Shown here: in pieces, positions 36,259-44,375 of the stretch
How positions within the stretch are numbered: position 1 is the first letter of the stretch
Layout: the number at the start of each line of letters is the position of its first letter
IMG/VR virus record: IMGVR_UViG_3300044970_002549
Location: 1-64,000 of that record
DNA from: a virus
Direction: 5' to 3' (one strand)
DNA: 64,000 nt
Translations under genes and position numbers: made by a program
Notes under the pieces: generated by a model
Database searches by the model: none
Seen by the model: the letters and a program-made list of their open reading frames with translations, nothing else
What the model was told of the DNA's origin: nothing

Positions 36259-36460
36259 TGATTCGGGGTGCCTTCATCGATGGTATATCTTCCACCGGCT
36301 CTCCAATTTTTTCCGCAATTTTCGCCATTGTGTTGACGAGTTCGGAAAGCACCGGTAACACTTTACGCAGCATCGTTTCTCGCTCTGCGCTTTGTTCCAT
36401 TTCTTGTACTGCTTTTAAATCGTCAGCAATCTGCTGCAAATCGTAGTTCTTCATCAACAT
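36236..36460 (-). CDS. hypothetical coiled-coil protein, 74 aa
   Basis: MLMKNYDLQQIADDLKAVQE, then REPTMLRKVLP-like helices with ELVNTMAKIAEKIG. It starts in the SSB stop (TAATG). Its sequence suggests a helical coiled coil. The promoter of the thioredoxin gene overlaps its 3' end. Confidence 0.62.
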   Translation of the reverse strand: MLMKNYDLQQIADDLKAVQEMEQSAERETMLRKVLPVLSELVNTMAKIAEKIGEPVEDIPSMKAPRIIASRDVN

Positions 36461-36843
36461 TAGAACGGAAGCTCTTCAAGCGACTGCTGCATCTCTGCGC
36501 GTGAGGAGGTTTCACCCTCACCCTGCTTCTTTGAGCGGCTAAGCACCTGAATGTACTTTGCGGTGATGGAGATTTCCGTGTGCTCCACATCGTTCTTGTC
36601 CGTCCACGAGCTGATTTCCGGCGTTCCCTCGATCCAAATAAGGTCGCCCTTCTGGACAATCTTATCGGCAAGCTCTGCACGACCATCCCAACAAGTAATC
36701 GGATACCACGTCGACTTCTCTTCACCATTCGCATCCTTTGTGCCATGGACGGCGACGTTGAAATTCGCCACTGGACGGCCCTTTGCCGTAGAGCGGACGA
36801 CGGGACGAGCACCAACATAACCAATCAACTGTACCTTAATCAT
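36460..36843 (-). CDS. ssb: single-stranded DNA-binding protein
   Basis: This 127-residue protein has the OB fold: KVQLIGYVGARPVVRSTAKG, VANFNVAVHG, TWYPITCWDGRAELADKIVQ and GDLIWIEGTPEISSWTDKN. The tail ends SLEELPF, an acidic-aromatic tip like that of bacterial SSB which recruits repair and replication proteins. It sits between RusA and a coiled-coil gene in the replication operon. The start is ATG within the RusA stop (ATGATTAA). Confidence 0.92.
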   Translation of the reverse strand: MIKVQLIGYVGARPVVRSTAKGRPVANFNVAVHGTKDANGEEKSTWYPITCWDGRAELADKIVQKGDLIWIEGTPEISSWTDKNDVEHTEISITAKYIQVLSRSKKQGEGETSSRAEMQQSLEELPF

Positions 36844-37210
36844 CTTCTTCTACCTCACTAATCCTAAGTACGATCTTTTCTTCATCGCACTTTTTCTTCA
36901 GGGTCCATACACGGGGCATGAACCTTGCATCATTCACTCCGATACCCAGCGCAATCGCGTCAAGTGTCAGTTTTAATATGTTGTCTGCGTCGATTGAACG
37001 CTTCACGTAAATCCACACATCAACCACGAGCATTGTATCACTGTCGCATGCCCATTGCTGTTCCGCCTTTGCGGCTCCGGCCATGACCGAGACGATCTTC
37101 TTCCACTGTTTTGCCTCCCTTGTCATGTAGATGTACGATTTTCGCGCCCGATACGCGGCATTCCAGCTTGGCGGACGGCCGTTGATCGTTAATTCGAGCG
37201 CGGACGACAC
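36836..37210 (-). CDS. rusA: RusA-family Holliday-junction resolvase
   Basis: This 124-residue protein has the RusA pattern: GRPPSWNAAYRARKSYIYMT, then VDVWIYVKRSIDADNILKLT and LDAIALGIGVNDARFMPRV. The Asp residues of DADN and ND(A) match the metal-binding catalytic set. It would resolve recombination or replication branch points before packaging. The start is GTG at 37210, next to the DnaC-like stop. Confidence 0.88.
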   Translation of the reverse strand: MSSALELTINGRPPSWNAAYRARKSYIYMTREAKQWKKIVSVMAGAAKAEQQWACDSDTMLVVDVWIYVKRSIDADNILKLTLDAIALGIGVNDARFMPRVWTLKKKCDEEKIVLRISEVEEDD

Positions 37211-37906
37211 CTACTTGGCCGACTTCCGTAGACCTGGACGCAAATCTTTGCCAGAAGACTCGACAACAGCGCATGTTTCAAGCAATCGGGAGACGGTCGC
37301 ACCGTATCCAAGGTCGTACAGCTCATTAATTGAGCGGTTCGACGTCACAATTGTCGGCAACATTGCTGAATATCGGCTTTCGACAAGCACATAGAGGCGT
37401 TCTGTCGCCCAATCGGTCGCTTTTTCTTTGCCGAAGTCGTCTAGAACCACCAACGGAGCTCGTTTGCAGCTGTATTGGAAGTCTTCTTGCGCCTCGGCAT
37501 CGTCAAATTTGAACGATGTGCGAATTGCATCAAGGAAAATCGGCACGTTAAAGAACTTTGGCCCGACAAGGCCTTCCATAATGCGAGAATTCATCGCCGC
37601 GGCAGCCAGATACGTCTTCCCGGTGCCAGGCGCACCCAAGAGAAAGAACCCTTGGTCAGCAAGCGGCTTTGACGCCCAGTCCAGCGCGGTCTTTGCTGCT
37701 TTTGTCTCCTTGATTTCTGGCAGCAGTGACGAAAGCGACGCACCTTGGTAGCGAATCGGCATTCCAGACTGGTTAATCCGCTTATATGCAACCTCAGGCG
37801 TTGGCACTGTCGAAGACCCCTTGACCTGTCCGTTTGACATGATCGTTACGAAGTCCAAATCTGGGACAATTTCACTAATTTTCTTTGGCTCATTCTCTTT
37901 CGACAT
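37211..37906 (-). CDS. DnaC/IstB-like helicase loader (AAA+)
   Basis: This 231-residue protein has the Walker A GAPGTGKT at residues 91-98 and Walker B VVLDDFG at 153-159. The sensor and arginine segment ATDWATERLYVLVESRYSAM, then PTIVTSNRSINELYDLGYGA, follows the DnaC order. The first 60 residues are likely the helicase-contact part. No replicative helicase is seen in the window, so it may load a host or out-of-window DnaB. It overlaps the next upstream gene by 17 nt. Confidence 0.88.
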   Translation of the reverse strand: MSKENEPKKISEIVPDLDFVTIMSNGQVKGSSTVPTPEVAYKRINQSGMPIRYQGASLSSLLPEIKETKAAKTALDWASKPLADQGFFLLGAPGTGKTYLAAAAMNSRIMEGLVGPKFFNVPIFLDAIRTSFKFDDAEAQEDFQYSCKRAPLVVLDDFGKEKATDWATERLYVLVESRYSAMLPTIVTSNRSINELYDLGYGATVSRLLETCAVVESSGKDLRPGLRKSAK

Positions 37907-38195
37907 ACTGATCGTAGTCCTCCTTGCGGCTACTTACTTCGTCAGACCACTTTCTGGTCATTGAGAGCTTCTTTACATACGCAAACGGGTCACCGCTCAC
38001 ATCACGGATTGCCGCTTCGCAGATTGCAGACATCAGGGCCGGGATTCCGCCAGGAAATGCAGCCATGAGCTGCGCAATTCGCCCATAATCGGTGCGTTTC
38101 ATTGGTTTTCCGGTTACCGCAGTGAAGAAGTCTCCGATTCTGCCCTGTCGGTTGCCCGACTGCTCAACATCGACGCGCCACTGCGCCAGCGTCAT
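37890..38195 (-). CDS. hypothetical protein, 101 aa, replication operon
   Basis: The start at 38195 overlaps the nuclease stop (ATGACGC). It has WRVDVEQSGNRQGRIGDFFT, TDYGRIAQLMAAFPGGIPAL and ICEAAIRDVSGDPFAYVKKL. Its place before the loader, and a pattern close to DnaD- or primosome-like helices, suggest a replication-initiation partner. Function is inferred by position only. Confidence 0.62.
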   Translation of the reverse strand: MTLAQWRVDVEQSGNRQGRIGDFFTAVTGKPMKRTDYGRIAQLMAAFPGGIPALMSAICEAAIRDVSGDPFAYVKKLSMTRKWSDEVSSRKEDYDQYVERE

Positions 38196-39073
38196 CGTAC
38201 TAGCTTGTCCAACGTGCTGTTCCTGATTCCCGGCAGAACTTCTAACATCTTTTTCTTTGTTTCTGGTAGCTTTTGTGGGTGCGACTCCCATTGGTTGCAC
38301 AGCCTCCTATACTCACACGACGAGTGCACAAATGCCGTAGGATTTGGATAGATCGCGCCCTTTTCGCGCGCGTCCAAGATTGCCCTAACGGTAATGTACA
38401 GCTGGTCGATATCATCCTGCGTTCGCGTTGTTACGCGACGCTCCACATTCGGCCCCTTTGAGTGCTTAGAGATGATGTTGAACGTCACCTTCGGGTCGTG
38501 ACCGTGATTCTGTCGAATCGCATTCACATAAGCGGTGGCCTGTGCATCTCCATGCTCTCGGCCAGCCTCCCACTTTCGGTCCGCCGTCTTGTGCTCGACT
38601 ACATCGTTCTCTTTTGTCACCATGTCCAGCACCGACTTGAGCTTGATCGGCAGTTTGCCGAGCCTGCTGTGTTCGATGTCGGCCATGAAGGTCCGCTCAA
38701 CCGCGCTTGCCGTCCAGTCATCACCTTCCAGCAGTGCGGCCTTCAACATATCCTCGCCCAACGCGCTTTCGCTAATCGGATTCTTGTCCTTTTCCTGCGT
38801 CCAGTCGATTGTGGCCGACTCCTTGGCGTAGGTGGACTTAAATGCGTCGATTGCTGGGGTAAGGTCGCCAATTTGCTTGCCGCCGCCAAAGGGCTCGTAC
38901 CAGCTGGCAAGTCCAGCATGGACTGACGTACCGAGAGCAAAAAAGCTCGTCTGCTTGTCGGTCCAGAGGCCCATGCCATACCGGTACCACCAGCGCAGCG
39001 GACACGCCATAAACTCGCGGATCTCGCTGACGCTGATGTGCTTCTTTTCGAGCGTGCTATCTGGTATCTGCAT
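38192..39073 (-). CDS. RecB/Cas4-like PD-(D/E)XK nuclease
   Basis: This 293-residue protein has ISVSEIREFMACPLRWWYRY near residue 14, HAGLASWY, then KSVLDMV (Asp 150) and VVEHKTADR with Glu 160 and Lys 162 as catalytic residues. CEYRRLC at 253-259 resembles the C-terminal cysteines of Cas4/AddB. Only three suitable cysteines (24, 253, 259) are seen, so an iron-sulfur cluster is unsure. It likely resects DNA ends with the annealing protein next to it. Confidence 0.85.
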   Translation of the reverse strand: MQIPDSTLEKKHISVSEIREFMACPLRWWYRYGMGLWTDKQTSFFALGTSVHAGLASWYEPFGGGKQIGDLTPAIDAFKSTYAKESATIDWTQEKDKNPISESALGEDMLKAALLEGDDWTASAVERTFMADIEHSRLGKLPIKLKSVLDMVTKENDVVEHKTADRKWEAGREHGDAQATAYVNAIRQNHGHDPKVTFNIISKHSKGPNVERRVTTRTQDDIDQLYITVRAILDAREKGAIYPNPTAFVHSSCEYRRLCNQWESHPQKLPETKKKMLEVLPGIRNSTLDKLVR

Positions 39074-39681
39074 TAGGAGAAGTCAGCTTTTCGGGTGTTA
39101 TAGAACACCGCAAGCCACTTCTTTGCATCAGCCCCAAGCTTCGATGACGCAATCTGTTGCGCAACCGTATTGAGGTCGGTGATCGATGCGGCACCGTTGA
39201 TGGCCTCTCGCCAATCGACAAGCTCGTCTGTTGGCTCAAAGACTTCCGCTGCTGCGCGGAGCACCTCTTCGTCTGCAATCTTCTGCGATTCGCGCTTTGC
39301 AACAACGTCTCCGCCCTTTGAGCGAATCTCATCGTTTGACGCAACCTTCTTTGATGGAAGGCCTGCCATTACGAGCGCGCGGCCCACAGCCGACGTCTCG
39401 CAGTTCTCGATTTCAGAACCCCGCGTGTATGGCGTAGCGCCCGGAATCTGCATGGCGCTGTGGCCAATGCCTGCTGGACGATCGTCCACAAAGCCAAGCC
39501 TTTCGTCAAGCCCGTTGTCTTCCTTGACGCCGCGATAGGCTCGCGCCTCAATGACCACGCGCTTCTCCGTGTGCTCAAGAAGCCGCGTTTCGATTCTGCC
39601 GTTTGGGTACGCTTCGTACCATGCCCGGATGCGCTCTGCGACATCAACGTAATCCTTAAGTGCGCTCTTGTCGAATGCCAT
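39073..39681 (-). CDS. Erf/Sak-like single-strand annealing protein
   Basis: This 202-residue protein has YVDVAERIRAWYEAYPNGRI at its start, VVIEARAYRGVKEDNGLDER, then TPYTRGSEIENCETSAVGRA with LVMAGLPSK. That last motif is typical of phage annealing proteins in actinophages. It overlaps the nuclease gene by 1 nt, like an exonuclease and annealing-protein pair. The fold was not computed, so the family is probable rather than certain. Confidence 0.65.
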   Translation of the reverse strand: MAFDKSALKDYVDVAERIRAWYEAYPNGRIETRLLEHTEKRVVIEARAYRGVKEDNGLDERLGFVDDRPAGIGHSAMQIPGATPYTRGSEIENCETSAVGRALVMAGLPSKKVASNDEIRSKGGDVVAKRESQKIADEEVLRAAAEVFEPTDELVDWREAINGAASITDLNTVAQQIASSKLGADAKKWLAVFYNTRKADFS

Positions 39682-39696
39682 TACTAACTCCTTCTC

Positions 39697-39942
39697 TTAC
39701 TTCTGTCCGAAAAGCTCGGACTCGCTCAATCCAAGATACTCAGCCAACCGCTTCCGCATCTCTGCGGTCATCGGTGCATGGCCATACTGTACCTGGTTCA
39801 GATACCCATAGGATACACCAAGGTGCATGGCAACCCATCGTCGCTTCACCCCGGAGTCCTTGATAAGACGCCACACCTTGGCGTTCTGTTCTCGCTGCTG
39901 CTCGCGCAGCCCTTTATTTACTGCACCGCTCTGCTTACTCAT
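39697..39942 (-). CDS. XRE-family HTH regulator
   Basis: This 81-residue protein has WRLIKDSGVKRRWVAMHLGV, YGYLNQVQYGHAPMTAEMRK and RLAEYLGLSESELF, the four-helix layout of the XRE/Cro family. The start at 39942 lies in the stop of the upstream gene. It may control the recombination operon. Confidence 0.8.
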   Translation of the reverse strand: MSKQSGAVNKGLREQQREQNAKVWRLIKDSGVKRRWVAMHLGVSYGYLNQVQYGHAPMTAEMRKRLAEYLGLSESELFGQK

Positions 39943-40210
39943 TTCGGCCTTCCCATGTTGGCAAAGCGCCGGTCTTGACCCATTCGTCAATCGCGTACGT
40001 CACGCCCTCGCATATCAGCCACCATGTTTCTGGATCGGTGCTTGCGTATTCGCCATTTCGCATCTCGTCTCGAATGTGCGCCCACAGCTCTGGGGCCATG
40101 GCTTCGCGCATCTCGAAATCTGATACATCCTCAACCAACGAGGAGATGATCGACGACGCAGCTACTGCGCCCTGCTTGACGCTCTGAAAATCCAAATGTC
40201 CGTCACTCAT
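39935..40210 (-). CDS. hypothetical protein, 91 aa
   Basis: Acidic and helical (SIISSLVEDVSDFEMREAMA, ELWAHIRDEMRNGEYASTDP, ICEGVTYAIDEWVKTGALP). No family recognised. Overlaps its neighbours by 8 nt. Confidence 0.6.
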   Translation of the reverse strand: MSDGHLDFQSVKQGAVAASSIISSLVEDVSDFEMREAMAPELWAHIRDEMRNGEYASTDPETWWLICEGVTYAIDEWVKTGALPTWEGRNE

Positions 40211-40454
40211 TGTCGTTCTCCTTGGATACTATTCTTGTAGTATCCGATGTTTCAACCATATCGTCAAGTACCCCGCCATTGTGGCGAAGAATATGATTCA
40301 TGCACTCCACATGAATCCCTGTTCCGGCAGAGAACATTCTAATTTCTCCGAGTGGAAGAAAGTTCCCCCTCTTGACGCGCGTTGTTGATCGATTTGGGCA
40401 GTTTTGGTAGGAGCAACCGCCGTCGCCCGGATAATGAAGTGCTGGATTACCCAT
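40203..40454 (-). CDS. small cysteine/histidine protein, 83 aa
   Basis: CSYQNCPNRSTTRVKRGNFL, GIHVECMNHILRHNGG. Cys and His residues could bind one zinc. It follows the HNH gene with an 8-nt overlap. Confidence 0.6.
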   Translation of the reverse strand: MGNPALHYPGDGGCSYQNCPNRSTTRVKRGNFLPLGEIRMFSAGTGIHVECMNHILRHNGGVLDDMVETSDTTRIVSKENDNE

Positions 40455-40740
40455 GCATACCCTCCAAATACTTCCTAAGCAGAGGCTTCCACTTTTTGGA
40501 TGACTCTGTTTTTACTCTGTGGTGGAACCCGCAAAGGACCACTAAATTACCAATCGTACTAGGTCCACGTTTGCCGAATCCGGCATTGTCAACATGGTCA
40601 AGCTCCAACGAGATCGTTGTCCCTGAGCCAAATTGGCTGCCGCACTGACTGGGCATTCCGATTCGCGGGCCAACACAGGTCTTGTCGCGCTTCATGACCG
40701 TAAGCCTAAGCTCTGGCGTTACCGGGTCCTTATGTGACAT
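40447..40740 (-). CDS. HNH endonuclease, small
   Basis: This 97-residue protein has KRDKTCVGPRIGMPSQCGSQ, LELDHVDNAGFGKRG and NLVVLCGFHHRVKTES. ELDHVDN and LCGFHH form the beta-beta-alpha metal finger. In the minus operon it lies next to the methyltransferase. An extended -10 six bases before its ATG gives a leaderless start. Confidence 0.8.
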   Translation of the reverse strand: MSHKDPVTPELRLTVMKRDKTCVGPRIGMPSQCGSQFGSGTTISLELDHVDNAGFGKRGPSTIGNLVVLCGFHHRVKTESSKKWKPLLRKYLEGMHG

Positions 40741-40746
40741 GACAGG

Positions 40747-40775
40747 ATTCTATCACATCAGATTTCCCCGTGCAA
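40747..40775 (-). promoter_or_regulatory. promoter, leaderless start of HNH gene
   Basis: On the minus strand TTGCAC (40775-40770), 17 nt, TAGAAT (40752-40747), with TG one base before the -10. Six bases later comes ATG 40740. No ribosome site. It would also drive the recombination operon. Confidence 0.65.
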
Positions 40776-41888
40776 CCTCATGTTTTCTACGATTCTGAGG
40801 CCAATCCACTCAGCAACCAGGCTGGCCACCCCGTTTCCGCAAGCATCTGCTCGTACTGTTTCATTGGTTCTGTCAAGAAGTGGGTGCTCCATGCACGCGC
40901 CTCCCTGGATTAGGTGCTGACCAAAGACGCCAGACGAAGAGAACGCAGTTAGCGTGCTGTACGCACCGTCCTCTGTCCAGCGTTCGAAGAATCCGTTGTT
41001 CTGGCTGCGCTCAATCTTCCTGAACATCCTGAGCTCTGGTCCGTTGGAGTTTGGAAGCTCTATGATTTGGTGCGTTTGACGTGTAGACGTCGGAATCCTT
41101 TGACGAGTGTGTGCCCGTCCGGCCACCCCATTAGGCGCTCCATCTCCAGTGTAGTCAGTCTTCGCAAAATCAAGCGCTGCTGGTCGATGGTCTCGAGAAT
41201 CTTCTGGTGGAGGTCCGGCGTAAAGCCGATCTTCGGACCATTGGGTGTACTCACGACCGAGCGCCCAAGGTAGTTCTGGGCCTCCTCTCGCGTCAAGAAG
41301 AACCTCGCCGGCGCGAGCGGTTCCAAGATGTCCAAGAAGGAAGACTCGACGGCGCGGCTGCGGCACTGGCCGCCGTCCCCCATGCAGTTCACAGCTTCCG
41401 GCGCTCGACGCATCAATAGTTCGCCACGAAACGCCATACCCGAGTTCGTCCATTTCCTGGAGGAGTCGCCCCATGTCTCTTCCTTGATTTGATGTGAGGA
41501 GTCCCGGGACGTTTTCGAGAAGAATCCATTCTGGTGCAAAGGACTCAACGAGGTTGAGGAACGAGAACGCGAGGACCGAACGCTCACCTGTAAACCCCTT
41601 TCTCTTCCCTGCCGAACTTAGGTCTTGGCACGGGAAGCCAGCTGACCAAAGAGTAGCACCTTGCCAGGCTTCTCCAGTTTTTTGGGTGCTGACTGTTGTA
41701 ATGTCGCCAAGGTTTTTTAGGTGTGGCCAGCGCGCAGCAAGCACCGCAGATTGATATGCAGAATTTTCGCACATGGCAACGGTAGTCCATCCAGCAGCCT
41801 CGAGGCCTAGGTCTATTCCGCCGACACCGCTAAATGTGGAGAAGTGGCTAAGACTTTTTACCGCGCTTTTTCTTTGGCTTTTTCTCAT
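40758..41888 (-). CDS. DNA cytosine-5 methyltransferase, possible frameshifts
   Basis: This 376-residue frame has motif I FSTFSGVGGIDLGLE at about 16-30, motif IV GFPCQDLSSAG with Cys 87, motif VI LENVPG at 124-129, motif VIII RRRVFLLG at 179-186 and motif X GNGVASLVAEWIG near 351. Motif IX (LRRLTTLEMERLMGWPDG) is missing from this frame but lies in the +1 frame at about 41108-41167. The protein may therefore be broken by two compensating indels. If intact it would protect phage DNA from restriction. Start ATG 41888 overlaps the zinc-ribbon gene by 41 nt. Confidence 0.8.
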   Translation of the reverse strand: MRKSQRKSAVKSLSHFSTFSGVGGIDLGLEAAGWTTVAMCENSAYQSAVLAARWPHLKNLGDITTVSTQKTGEAWQGATLWSAGFPCQDLSSAGKRKGFTGERSVLAFSFLNLVESFAPEWILLENVPGLLTSNQGRDMGRLLQEMDELGYGVSWRTIDASSAGSCELHGGRRPVPQPRRRVFLLGHLGTARAGEVLLDARGGPELPWALGREYTQWSEDRLYAGPPPEDSRDHRPAALDFAKTDYTGDGAPNGVAGRAHTRQRIPTSTRQTHQIIELPNSNGPELRMFRKIERSQNNGFFERWTEDGAYSTLTAFSSSGVFGQHLIQGGACMEHPLLDRTNETVRADACGNGVASLVAEWIGLRIVENMRLHGEI

Positions 41889-41991
41889 CAAGTTCTATTG
41901 TATCATCTGAAATCGGCATCGGTCCTGATGCCCGCAAAACTTTGCATGGCATGCAGAAACACGGCTGCCTGTGATAGAGCTTGTCGGCCAT
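41848..41991 (-). CDS. 47-aa zinc-knuckle protein
   Basis: It starts in the portal stop (TAATG). MADKLYHRQPCFCMPCKVLR gives CFCMPC, then a Lys-rich end (EKKPKKKRGKKS). It is short but has a metal motif and coupling to the portal gene. Confidence 0.58.
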   Translation of the reverse strand: MADKLYHRQPCFCMPCKVLRASGPMPISDDTIELDEKKPKKKRGKKS

Positions 41992-44150
41992 TAGCTTTTT
42001 TCGCGGGCCTCAACCTGGCGCATGATCTTTCCAGACCACGACTGACCTGGGTTTCCGCCCCAAAGCGCCCATGCAATTCTTCCGGCTGATGGGTACCCGG
42101 TTTCGCCTTGTGACCATCCCTCGCCCTGTTTGTCGACTTCGTGTCGGGCAAGATAGGCTCGCATCTTGCGCACCCTCGCAATAGTCATCTTGTTTCCCGT
42201 AAGCATTCTGGCAGTAACTTGGCCAGGGCCAATCCCTCCGCGGCCAAACTCTTCTCGCCAATCAAGTCCTCTGCGCGCTTCGGCCTGAACCGACGATGGC
42301 ACGTTAAGGTTGATTCCGGAATAGTCAGCGGCCTTATGGGCTTGCTTTATGTCTTCCGGAGAATGAACGTTTCTCACCCCAACAGAGCGGTATGCATCTC
42401 TTGCGGCGGCATCATTCTCAACCGCCTCGACAACATTTCCAAGCTCTTTCATAACTTTTGACATCTTGTACTTCTTGAACTGAAGACCAGCACCGGCAGG
42501 GAAGTCACTCATGTACAGCTCGTCGTGAGGAACATCATTTGCATCAAGCCAGTCCCTTGTTTCTTCAAGGCGCTTGGTGGATCTGGCACTGATGATAACG
42601 ATGCGGTGGGTCTCAGACTTTCTTTGAAGATAATCGACCACCGACTCGTTTGGCTCATCCGAACCGTCGCTGATTGTTAGGGTTCCGTCAATGTCGCTGA
42701 CAATAATCGGGTCTCCGGCATCCTTGGAGCTCTGTGACTGGGCTGCCTCCTCTGGCGTGTTGTCTTCAACCATTCCTTCGCCCTGGTCGGGAGAAGGAAC
42801 TCCTTGCGGCTGGTTTGCGCTAGGTGGATTGCCTCCATCTGGGTCGTCTTCAGGGCCCTCTACGATGTTCTCCAAATACTCAAGATAAAGACTCATCGGC
42901 ATGTAGCCTTGCGGTGTTGGAAGCCAGATCTGCTCGCCCATTTCGCCAACCCCGTCTTGCCCACGCTCTCGAAGCGCGTCGTTCAGTCGGAGCCACGGTA
43001 GCCCGGCAAGTGCCTGCTTGTAGTAAGAAGACATTTCTGTCTGCGTCTGCCGGCCCATGTCGGTATAGGCAAAGCGAAGGTTTTCGTCATAGCGCCATAC
43101 GATTTCCCTTGTGATGTACTCGGCAATCAAATCAAGAAGCGGCGCAATGCCGACGTCCTGCGTGAATGCAGCCCCAACGTCTGCGGTGCTGCGGTTCACA
43201 TCAAATCCAATACCGATGTCCTGCGGCTGAACGCCGAATACCGCGCAGATCTTTCGGGCAAGGTAGACCTGCCACTCCATGAACTGCATGTCGCGGTTAG
43301 AAGACGCAAGCGGCATCCACTGCATGCCCTTGCCGCCACCGGTAATTGCTATTTGGCTTCGTCCTGCAATTTCTGCGTCCCAATATGCGCGGAATGAATC
43401 TACTTGGTCCGCACGAACGCCCTCGCCAAGATGCAAAACGCCTGGTGGAGCTGCTGCCATGACTGCTTTTGCATTGTATGCCGCTGCCGCCAAGTCTGCC
43501 TCAATCGTTTCGGAGAGAACTTCTAGGGGCGAGAGGCCAAGCGGTGAGTAGGTGACAGGGTTGGAAATAATTACAATGAGTTCTTTATTAAGGAATCGTG
43601 CAACCTCTCTTCCATCGTCATCAAACTCGAAATACCTAGGGGCTTCGGGGTCGCTTCCGTCCCACCCTGAATCGAATACGATTCTTGCGGCGTCCTTGCT
43701 GTGAATGGCTGCAATCGGCTTGTTGCTTGTTCCGATTCTTCCGCCGTTGGTGGTCTCTACCTCAATCGCACCCTGGTCAAGCACCAGAATGTCCTCGATA
43801 ACAGGCTCAATTAGGGAGCGCCACGACTCCATCTTTTGATTTGGCTTTCTGAGCAAATCCTTGACTAGTGCAACCTTGCGTGCATTTACTGGGCTGTCTG
43901 AGTCCATTGCAACAATGTCCCATTTCGCTCGGCTGACCTGAGTCCTCCGCAGGTTGATGGCGGCTCTAATCCATGGGTTGTTTCGGGACCACCTGCGAAG
44001 CTGCTGGGTGCTTCGCTTCGCATGATGCGTTACGCCAGCCACACCCCTGGCATATGGCGCGGAGTCGTATTCCGGAACAGTTGTGATTGCATTGGCGACT
44101 ATATCGCCGCCACCAAAGAGTCGGCTGAGAAATGAGCGGCGCTCTGCCAT
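41991..44150 (-). CDS. portal protein fused to HAD phosphatase and C-terminal domain
   Basis: This 719-residue protein has an HK97-type portal at about 40-430 (SRNNPWIRAAINLRRTQVS, YSPLGLSPLEVL, FGVQPQDIGIG). A Pro/Asp-rich linker follows at 431-478. Residues 480-600 form a HAD domain with DIDGT at 486-490, IIS near 519-521, FKK at 558-560 and VEND at 577-580. Residues 613-712 (ARRGLDWREEFGRGGIG to PSAGRIAWALWGGN) are a domain seen in phage head-maturation proteins. Portals normally stop near 430-500 residues, so this is a large fusion. It forms the 12-mer ring through which terL pumps DNA. Confidence 0.88.
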   Translation of the reverse strand: MAERRSFLSRLFGGGDIVANAITTVPEYDSAPYARGVAGVTHHAKRSTQQLRRWSRNNPWIRAAINLRRTQVSRAKWDIVAMDSDSPVNARKVALVKDLLRKPNQKMESWRSLIEPVIEDILVLDQGAIEVETTNGGRIGTSNKPIAAIHSKDAARIVFDSGWDGSDPEAPRYFEFDDDGREVARFLNKELIVIISNPVTYSPLGLSPLEVLSETIEADLAAAAYNAKAVMAAAPPGVLHLGEGVRADQVDSFRAYWDAEIAGRSQIAITGGGKGMQWMPLASSNRDMQFMEWQVYLARKICAVFGVQPQDIGIGFDVNRSTADVGAAFTQDVGIAPLLDLIAEYITREIVWRYDENLRFAYTDMGRQTQTEMSSYYKQALAGLPWLRLNDALRERGQDGVGEMGEQIWLPTPQGYMPMSLYLEYLENIVEGPEDDPDGGNPPSANQPQGVPSPDQGEGMVEDNTPEEAAQSQSSKDAGDPIIVSDIDGTLTISDGSDEPNESVVDYLQRKSETHRIVIISARSTKRLEETRDWLDANDVPHDELYMSDFPAGAGLQFKKYKMSKVMKELGNVVEAVENDAAARDAYRSVGVRNVHSPEDIKQAHKAADYSGINLNVPSSVQAEARRGLDWREEFGRGGIGPGQVTARMLTGNKMTIARVRKMRAYLARHEVDKQGEGWSQGETGYPSAGRIAWALWGGNPGQSWSGKIMRQVEAREKS

Positions 44151-44153
44151 GTC

Positions 44154-44375
44154 TTACCTTCCTGACTTGCTGCGCTTCACGGCTGACCAGAAGATGTCGT
44201 CTGTCATGCGTCGGTTAATAATGTCCTGCATTTGTGCTTTTGTGCAAGAGACGACCCGTCTACCACCGCGATATCCTACCGTATATTGTATCAGGTACTT
44301 ACCCCACCATGACGCCACGACGGTAGTTCCGTCCTCAAAGTCAACTTCTATTGTCCCATCAACACCGGGAATCAC
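44154..44375 (-). CDS. hypothetical protein, 73 aa
   Basis: MIPGVDGTIEVDFEDGTTVV, WWGKYLIQYTVGYRGGRRVV then TKAQMQDIINRRMTDD. A beta domain with a basic helix. It precedes the portal and overlaps the upstream gene by 4 nt. Confidence 0.62.
   Translation of the reverse strand: MIPGVDGTIEVDFEDGTTVVASWWGKYLIQYTVGYRGGRRVVSCTKAQMQDIINRRMTDDIFWSAVKRSKSGR

Noticed and set aside
37211-39681. A CRISPR Cas4 system, suggested by the Cas4-like nuclease
   Set aside because: No other cas genes or arrays are present. The neighbours are recombination and replication genes, so a phage end-resection nuclease is the better reading.
41060-41587. A separate 175-residue gene inside the methyltransferase
   Set aside because: Its first half is Arg/Ser-rich shadow sequence. 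Only the second half is methyltransferase-like, so it is treated as a frame anomaly of one gene.
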